From Azorinus chamasolen (taxonomy: Eukaryota; Mollusca; Bivalvia; Cardiida; Solecurtidae): a DNA stretch of 64,000 nt. Each line of letters opens with the position of its first letter. The stretch's first letter is position 1. Both the position numbers and the translations under genes were made by a program. The stretch lies in contig OY755240.1 in NCBI GenBank assembly GCA_963576725.1, forward strand, positions 96,630,316 through 96,694,315, given 5' to 3'. Positions 50,701 to 59,700 of the stretch are shown here, one piece after another. Below the pieces are notes generated by a model that worked only from the letters and a program-made list of their open reading frames with translations, searched no databases and was not told the DNA's origin.

Positions 50701-53700
50701 AGTAACATTTATGCCAAGTATCAAGTGAATCAGGTTGAAAGTGAAGGAGGAATTCAAAGTACAAGCTTTTGCCTGCCAATTTCAAGACCAATTTCAAGGC
50801 CAAAGGTCAAGGTCACAGAGACCTGAAATTTGTGTCTTGCACATCTGCTACTCCTGATTAACATTTATGCCAAGTATCAAGTGAATCAGGTTGAAATTGA
50901 AGGAGGAGTTCAAAGTACAAGATCTTGCCTGCCAATTTCAAGGCCAAAGGTCAAGGTCACAGAGACCTGAAATTTGTGTCTTACACATCTACTACTCCTG
51001 AGTAACATTTATGCCAAGTATCAAGTGAATCAGGTTGAATGTAAAGGAGGAGTTCAAAGTACAAGCTTTTGCCTGCCAATTTCAAGCCCAATTTCAAGGC
51101 CAAAGGTCAAGGTCAAGGTCACAGAGACCTGAAATGTGTGTATTGCACATCTGCTACACCTGAGTAACATTTATGCCAAGTATCAAATGAATCAGGTTGA
51201 AACTGAAGGAGGAGTTAGCCTCATGGGTGCACAACAACTCATGCTGGTAAACATTCCTGTGAAGTTTGGTGACTCTAGTACTAGCGGTTTCAGAAATACG
51301 CGCGACACAAAGTTTTTCTAATTTTTAAGTCATCAGGGCCAATAACTCCAAAGTTATCAGTGGGAGACAATTAAAAAAACCCAGGTGCACAACAGTCCAA
51401 CTCAACAAGACTCTAGTCCAACTGGTTTCAGAGATACGCGCGACACAAGTTTGTGACGGACAGACAGACAGATAGACGGACGGACAGACAACTCTGGCAA
51501 AAACAATATATCTCCCCATAAATGGGGAGACATAATAAGAGTACGGCATTGCACCCCGGTTTCTCCGTATTTGTTCCCCTCTCTCTCTGAGGTGCCTAAT
51601 TAGCCCATAGCTGACAGAAATAGACGTTAATCAACACAAACCAAACCAAACAAAACAAAACTTAACAGACAAGATTTACAGCAGTAACTGCTGTTGTGGA
51701 TTTTTCAAAAGTTCCAGATTTTAATTACGCAGCAGGGTACACTATAATTATAGGAATATCAATAACAGTAAATAAAAGTTAATCTATTTTATTTTCCAGC
51801 ATACACATCATGCATTTTATCAAATCATTCTCATATGTTATTTTTATTATTTATATTTATTTATTATATTAATGAATATTCATTAGGTTAGATAAAATTA
51901 ATGTACATGTAATATTAGGCTTATAGCGTACAATTATAAATGTTTATAAAGCATAAATTGTATTACTACATGGAGGATATGCCTTATACGTAGTTACAAA
52001 CAGAATAGATCCAGATCATACATATTCTAAAACAAAGCCTTTTGATCAGGTTCTACCCTATGTTCTCAATGAAAACTAATGAATATTCATTAGGTGAATC
52101 TCAGTGTATATATAAAACACGCATAATTTGTAAACCTTGACCATTTTGGTGAGGGGCTTTTGAATGAGGGTCTTTTGTAGTGAGGGTCTTTTGTATGAGG
52201 GGCTTTGTAGTGAGGGGCTTTTGTTGACTTCAACCATCAATGTAGGACAGATTTGTTTTTAGTTAATGTTGACTTCATCCACAAATGTAGGACAGATTTG
52301 TTGTTAGTTATTGTTGACTTCAACCATCAATGTAGGACAGATTTGTTGTTAGTTATTGTTGACTTCAACCATCATTTGCGAACAGTGTAGACCCAGATCA
52401 GAGGGATCATAGGGATAAAGGCATACACTGTTTGTCATTAAACATCCTCTAGCACATGTCAAACCTTTCTTACTAAATGGACCCTAAATACATAAACAAT
52501 TTCCACATTGTACATTTAGCATTCAAAGGGGCAGTTTTAACCCTTTCCCTGTTCTATGTTTATTCCAAATTTCAATACCTATTGAATAATCATAGCAAAA
52601 TAGTTACAAAGAAATATGGAAGGTGGAACATTGTAGACATTTTAGAAAGCAAAGAAACAGATCTATCCAATTCTATTAGCAAACAGAGCAGACCCTGATC
52701 AGACGGCTCCTCTAGGAGCCGTCTGATCTGGGTCTACTGTTTGCAAATGCGTGAAAACACGTTTATATGAGGGAAAGGGTTAATATGCTCACATACCAGT
52801 GTGTCGCTCATATTGATAATCAATTGTAGCAGATGGTTTAAAACTCTTTACTCCATGAATATTTATGTAAGAAATAACAATGTCATGAATATTATTTGTT
52901 TGTTGATTAACAAACGTTTCTGTTCAATATCACATGACTATGGCCTAATTGGACACCCCAGAGAGAGGGGAGAGGATACAGAGAAACCCGGGCGCGATAC
53001 CTTACTCGAATTATCGACAGAGTTTGTCTGGTTCTTTTAGATGTTTAGTGTAAAGCACTGCGCGACTAACTGGTACATCAGACCTTGGTTTATAGTCTCG
53101 TCCGAAGGATCGAACCCAGGACACCTGGTATTGTAGTCGAGCGCATAACCACACTTCTGCCGCTCATAAATATCACTTAGATTCATTCGAACATGTTTTC
53201 CATGGTAGAAACTACAGAGTCATGTCAATATTATTTCATATGCAAACAGAGCAGACCCTGATCAGATGGCTCCTGTAGGAGCTGACGTCTGACCTGGGTC
53301 TCCTGTAGGAGCTGTCTGATCTGGGTCTACTCTGTTTGCAAAGGCTTATGAATAATTAATTAATGTTCATGCAAGACTCCTCACATAATGAATACTGAAT
53401 ACATTCCTGTACCACAAATATCAAATATAATATGTATACAGAAATTTATTGTTATGGCAAACAGTGGAGAATCAGATCTGTAACATGTTACAAGCAAACA
53501 GCGCAAACATAAGACACACCAAAAGGCGAGATTATCAAGTACCGGCTGTCAACGCTTGCAAGCTAGCTGTGAACTTGTGATTACCTATGAAAACAGTTTG
53601 GACCAGATTCAGATGAGCTGCTGAGTAACTCGGTATCCATCAGGATCGAAACTGTTTGACCTCTGACACTATTCATGAAAAATATTTGAAAATTGCAGCA

Positions 53701-56700
53701 GATAACAATTGTAGCAGATGACAATTACTTAGTGCAAGGAGTTAAAGAGTCTACAATCATGTACTTAACATACTACAGTAAAAACATCTTTTTACAGTAA
53801 AACAATTAGTATAAATATCGCAGATTCTGTCTTGTTGACAAGTGGCAGCTTAATGCAGGGTGAAAGTCATGCAGAAAGCTCCTCAAGAAGCTTTCTACAT
53901 GACTTTCACCCTGTATTAAGCAGCCATCTGCTTAAAAGTATCTAAATTCTTCTCTATTAGAATTCCGGTTTAGAGGGGTTTTACTATATTCATTTGCAGA
54001 AGAAATCTGTAAGATATCCGGAGCAAAGTAGACTATATAGACCAACACTGTTGCACATATATTCATAATGCTCCTAAGGAAATTTTCTTACAATTTGAAG
54101 GCTGACTTTTTTAAAAGTGGACTGGTCCATTGGTATTCAACTAAACCATCTTTTCAGTATGAAAGGGTTAAAATTGCGGCAATATTTTAAATGAACACAG
54201 TGCAGACCCTGACCAGAGTGTTCCTCCAAGTCTAGGAGCCCTCGGATCTGGGTCTACACTACTTACACATGCCAGTACACTAGTTTCAGGCATTCAAAAG
54301 GTAACATTAGTACCACTTCAGAAGAAAATTTCCGTATAGATTGGTAGTGAAACTAGAAAACTGACTCAGTCAGAGAGGGCCCTGTAAATCAAGGGCAGAT
54401 AACTCTGGATAAGTGATCAGATTCAAACCAAAAACTACAGGCCCCTTCCTCTGATAATACTAAGCATATGCAACCAATATGTGAGTCATCGCGACACATC
54501 TAAAGTGTTGACGGTCGGACAGACAGAAAATGCGATTCCTATAGGGCTCCTGTATTTTCAATGCAGGGCCCCAACTAGTGAGTAAACCTTCAATCTGAGA
54601 CCCTCAGGAGAAAAAGTTATACATATTACAGTTGAACTTCGATATCTCGAACTTCAGGGGACTATACATATTACAGTTGAACTTCGATATCTCGAACTTC
54701 CCGGGACTATACATATTACTACTAGATAACAGACGTTCAAGTTATCCGATTTCTAATCTGGACAATTTCTCAAGTGTACAGCTTAACCCATTCCCTCATA
54801 TTGACGACATTTGACGACCCTGTAAAAGTCACTTTGTGAAACCATTGTGATAAATAGAGCATTTGCTCCTATAGGAGCAAATGCTCTATTTATCACAATG
54901 GTTTCAAACTACTGAGTTCTAAAAGTTTCCTTTTCTCTAGTTAATGCTCCTTTTCAGTAGATTTATTCAAAGTGGCTGGGTCTAAAAATAGCCAATGAGG
55001 GAATGGGTTAATGCAGGTCTAAAGTAATGCTTTAGACCTACATTAAGCTATCAGATGTGTTTCTAGATAGTGATATAAGTAAGAGTATTTCTGTATTGTA
55101 AATTTTGAAAGGACCAAACTTTTAGTTCTATTTATTCAAGTTTGAGTTATCAAGGCTCCACTGTTTTCAAGATTTTTCATTTAACCCTTCTCATGATATA
55201 AACGCCTTTTTCACACATTTGCAAACAGAGTAGACCCAGATCAGTTCAGATTGTTCCTATAGGAGTAATCTTATCAGTCTATTCTGTTTGTTTATTAAAT
55301 CATAATAAATCTTACCCTACAGACCTACCAAACAATCCTGTGTACATAATGACATTATAAAAAAATCAATTAATTAATATTCATGACATCATTATTAATT
55401 ACATGAATATGGAACAGGGAAAGGGTACAGATGTACTTTTGCTGGTCAAATGAGATTAAGGATTTTTCAGTAAACTTAGGAATATTCTTAGTTTCCTCCT
55501 TAGCCAATTTTAAAAGTCTCAAATACTTGGGACTCTCAAAAAGTCCAAGGGGCTCTCAAATTGAAAAAGCAGGGGGTCCTAGGACCCCTAATTCCAAATT
55601 CAGAGAGAAATCCCACTATTTGAGAATGTGACAACTGTAATAAGAAATACTTTGAAGTGGTAATTGGGACAATATAAACTACACCATGACTTAAAGTGTT
55701 TTGCCCATTTGGAAACAGTATAAAAGACCCAGATCATATATGTGGGAAAGGTACATCATACAATCTGGATTTACGTTGTCATATTTAATTAACCCATATC
55801 ATGCAAAGGGTTTGGTTTTTATCGGGTTTTATGTCGTTTAAACAGTATTTCAGTCATATTATGACGTCCAGCTAATTACAGGTGGAGGAAGATCCCAGAG
55901 GCTATTCCGTGCACGGAACAAATTGCACCGTTTCATGCACAGAAGAACATCCAGGTAGAACCACCGACCTACCGCCAGCCAGCTGGAAGGCTTCCTCACA
56001 TAAAAAATCCAAATGCCCAGACTGGGATTCGAACCCACAGCAGTGAGGGGTTAAGCGATTGTCAGTCATATACCATAACCACTAGGCCATGGAGGCCCCT
56101 CATACTAAGGGGGACTTGACAGGAATTGGCAAACAGTTTGGATCCAGATAAGATGCAATGGAGCCATCTGATGCCCTAAAAACAAAGCAACGATATTGAA
56201 ATGCGTGTTGCACCATGTGACCTGAATTCCCAAGATGTACTTGAACACTAAATTTGGCATTCCTACCGAAAGTAATATAGGAGATATGCTTCAAACAAGG
56301 TTTTTAAATAACTAAGGTCAACAGTCAACGTCAAGGTCATAGACCTGAAAACTCTACATGACACTCTTCCCAACTCCATCGCAAGATGTACTCGCACAAG
56401 GTTTTTCTACAGCTCTGGTCAGCCGTTTAGGTCAGTGTCACTAAGAACAGAAAATGGTACTCAATACTCCACCTTGATTTATAAGATCTATCACACCAAA
56501 TCTGGCATTCCTACCTAAGTAATATTGCAGATACACTTCAAAAAAGGTTTTTCTACACCTGAGGTCATCGGTCAAGTCAAGGTCACAGAGACTTGAAACC
56601 TTGTGACATTCCGCCATCCCAAGATGTACTCACACACCAAATTTTGCATTCCTACATGAATCTCAGATAGTATAGGAGATATGCTCTGGACAAGGTTTTT

Positions 56701-59700
56701 CTATTGCTCAAGTCAAGGTTACAGAAACCTGAAAATGGTATGCAACAATTCCATCATCCCAAGTACTCACATACCAAAATTTTGCATTCATACCTCAAGT
56801 AAAAGTACAATAAAAGTATATATACACACCCTTTGTCTTGCTGCATATTCGCTGATGAAGGCATACACCATGCCATTGATTTTGTCCTTCTCCTCCACTG
56901 ACAATTCCCTGCCCATGTGCTCTTTGTATCGAACTCGTACAAGCTTTTTGGTCAGCACACTTAAAAGAAAAAAGAATTAAATTATGAAAACAGGCAAACT
57001 CCGTTGGTCCAGATAAGCCAACAAACAACAAATGCTTACTGTCACGGCATACATTAGTGCTCAACCTGCAGGGCCAGCTCTGAGGAAACATCTTCCTTTT
57101 CCTTTTGTAGACAGAACACAAAGACAAATCCAAATACTGGATTGATACGTCTCCCTGCCGGAGTGCTCTAAGATGAGCCATGGTACATGTACATGTATTT
57201 ATTGAAAGTTGTTTGGTGATAATCTGACAGACAGATCTGTAAATATGAGTATTATGGAATTTTCAATAAACTTAGGAATATTCTTTGTTTCCTCCTTAGC
57301 CAATTTCAAAGGTCTCAAATACTTGGGACTCTCAAAAATCCATGGGGCTCTCAAATTGAACAAGATGTGTTTGTGAAACACTATGCCCCCTTGATATGAT
57401 ATTTGACCCTGAAGGATGACCTTGATCTTGACATGTCACCCCTCAAACTGTGCAGCTTCATGGGGTACACATGCATACCAAATATAAAAAATTATGGCCA
57501 ATGTTAAAGTTGGTGACCTTTGATCATGAAGGATTGAAGGATGACCTTGACATGTCACCCCTCAAACTGTGCGACTTCATGAGATACACATGCATACCAG
57601 TATCAAGGCTGTATATCTACTGGTTCAAACATTATGGACAATGTTAATGTTGGCGACCTTTAACCTTCAAAGATGACCTTGACATGTCACCCCTCAAACT
57701 GTGCAGCCAAAAGAGAAACACATGTATACCAACTATCAAGTCTGTATCTCTACTGGTTCAAAAGTTATGGCCAATGTTAAAGTCGGTGACCTTTGACCCT
57801 GAAAGATGACCTTGACCTTGACATGTCATCCCCCAAACTGTGCAGCTTCATAAGATACACATGTATACCAAATGTCAAGTCTGTATCTCTACTGGTTCAA
57901 AAGTTATGGCCAATGTTAAAGTCAGTGACCTTTGACCCTAAAAGATGACCTTATCATGTCACCCCCAAACTGAGCAGCTTCATGGGATACACATGCATAC
58001 AAAATTTCAAGTCTGTATCTACAGGTTCAAAATTTATGGCCAATGTTAAAGTCGGTGACCTTTGACCCTAAAAGATTACCTTTACCTTGACATGGTGCCC
58101 CTCAAAATGTGCAACTTCATGAGATACACATGCATACCAAATATCAAGACTCTATCTCTATTGGTTCAAAAGTTATGGCCAATTTGAAGTTGGTGACCTT
58201 TGACCCTGAAGGATGACCTTATCATGTCACCCCCAAACTGAGCAGCTTCATGGGATACACATGCATACAAAATTTCAAGTCTGTATCTACAGGTTCAAAA
58301 TTTATTGCCAATGTTAAAGTCTGTGATTTGACCCATATGTTTGACCTCTGACCTTTAAGGATGACCTTGACATGTCACCCCTAAAAATGTGCAGCTTTAT
58401 GAGATACATATGCATGCCAAATATCAAGTCTCTATCTGTACTGGCTCAAACGTTATGACCAAAGTTAAAGTTACAGACAAACAAACAGACAATTTAACCT
58501 TTGACCCTGAAAAATGACCTTGACATGTCACCCTCAAACTGTGCAGCTTAATGAGATACACAAGCATGCCAAATATCAAATCTCTATCTCTACTGGTCCA
58601 AAAGTTTTGGCCAATGTTAAAGTCAGTGATTTGACCCATACATTTTACTTCTGACCTTGAAGGATGACCTTGACATGTCACCCCTCAAAATGTGCAGCTT
58701 TATGAGATACATAGGCATGCTAAATATCAAGTCATTAGCTGTACTGGCTCAAAAGTTATTACCAATGTTAAAGTTACAGACAAAGAAACGGACAATTTGA
58801 CCTTTGACCCTGAAGGATGACCTTGACCTTGACATGTCACCCCTCAAAATGTGCAACTTCATGAGATACACAAGCATGCCAAATATCAAAGCTCTATCTC
58901 TATTGGCCAAAAGTTATGGCCAATGTTAAAGTCTGTGATTTGACTCATATATTTGACCTCTGACCTTGAAGGATGACCTTGACCGTGACATGTCGCCCCT
59001 CAAAATGTGCGGCTTTAAGAGATACATATGCATGCCAAATATCAAGTCTCTATCTGTACTGGCTCAAAAGTTATGACCAATGTTAAAGTTGCGTTAAAGT
59101 TACAGACAAAGAAACAGACAATTTGACCTTTGACCCTGAAGGATGACCTTGACCTTGACATGTCACCCCTCAAAATATGCAGCTTCATTAGATACACAAG
59201 CATGCCAAACATCAAAGCTCTATCTCGACTGGTCCAAAAGTTATGGCCAATGTTACAAGTCGGTGATTTGACCCATATATTTGACCTCTGACCTTGAAGG
59301 ATGACTTGACCTTGACCAGGCATGCCTCAGAATGTGCGGCTTTGTGAGATACATATGCATGCCAAATATCAAGTCTCTATCTGTACTGGCTCAAAAGTTA
59401 TGACCAATGTTAAAGTTGCTGACAAACAAACAGACAAACGGACAAACAGACAGACAGGGCAAAAACAATATGCCCCCCAGATCAGATCTGGGGGGCATAA
59501 AAAGTAGGGGGTCCTAGGACCCTAAATCCCTGTGTTTGAGAATGTGACAACTGTAATACTTTGATGTGGTAATTGGGACAATATAAACTACACCATGATT
59601 TAAAGTGTTTTGCACATTGGAAACAGTATAATAGACCCAGATCATATATGTGGGAAAGATGCATCATATGATTTGGATCTACGTTGTCATATTTAATTAA

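Larger units (their letters stand above)
46008..51536 (-). mobile_element. Helitron2-like element carrying two nested elements
   Basis: Left CTATAGG plus GTTTTTGTCACAAAAAC hairpin and GATGTTTCCCC. Units of ~150 bp contain CAACTCATGCTGGTCAACAT and TCCTGTGAAGTTTGGTGACT. The tail is GACAGACAGACAGATAGACG and the right end AATGGGGAGACATAAT. The array is interrupted at 46485-49341 and about 49828-51222. Confidence 0.65.

Noticed and set aside
56024..56099. Functional tRNA gene on the minus strand
   Set aside because: The A and B boxes are good, but it is followed by a repeated SINE body and has a duplicated copy at 59720-59995.
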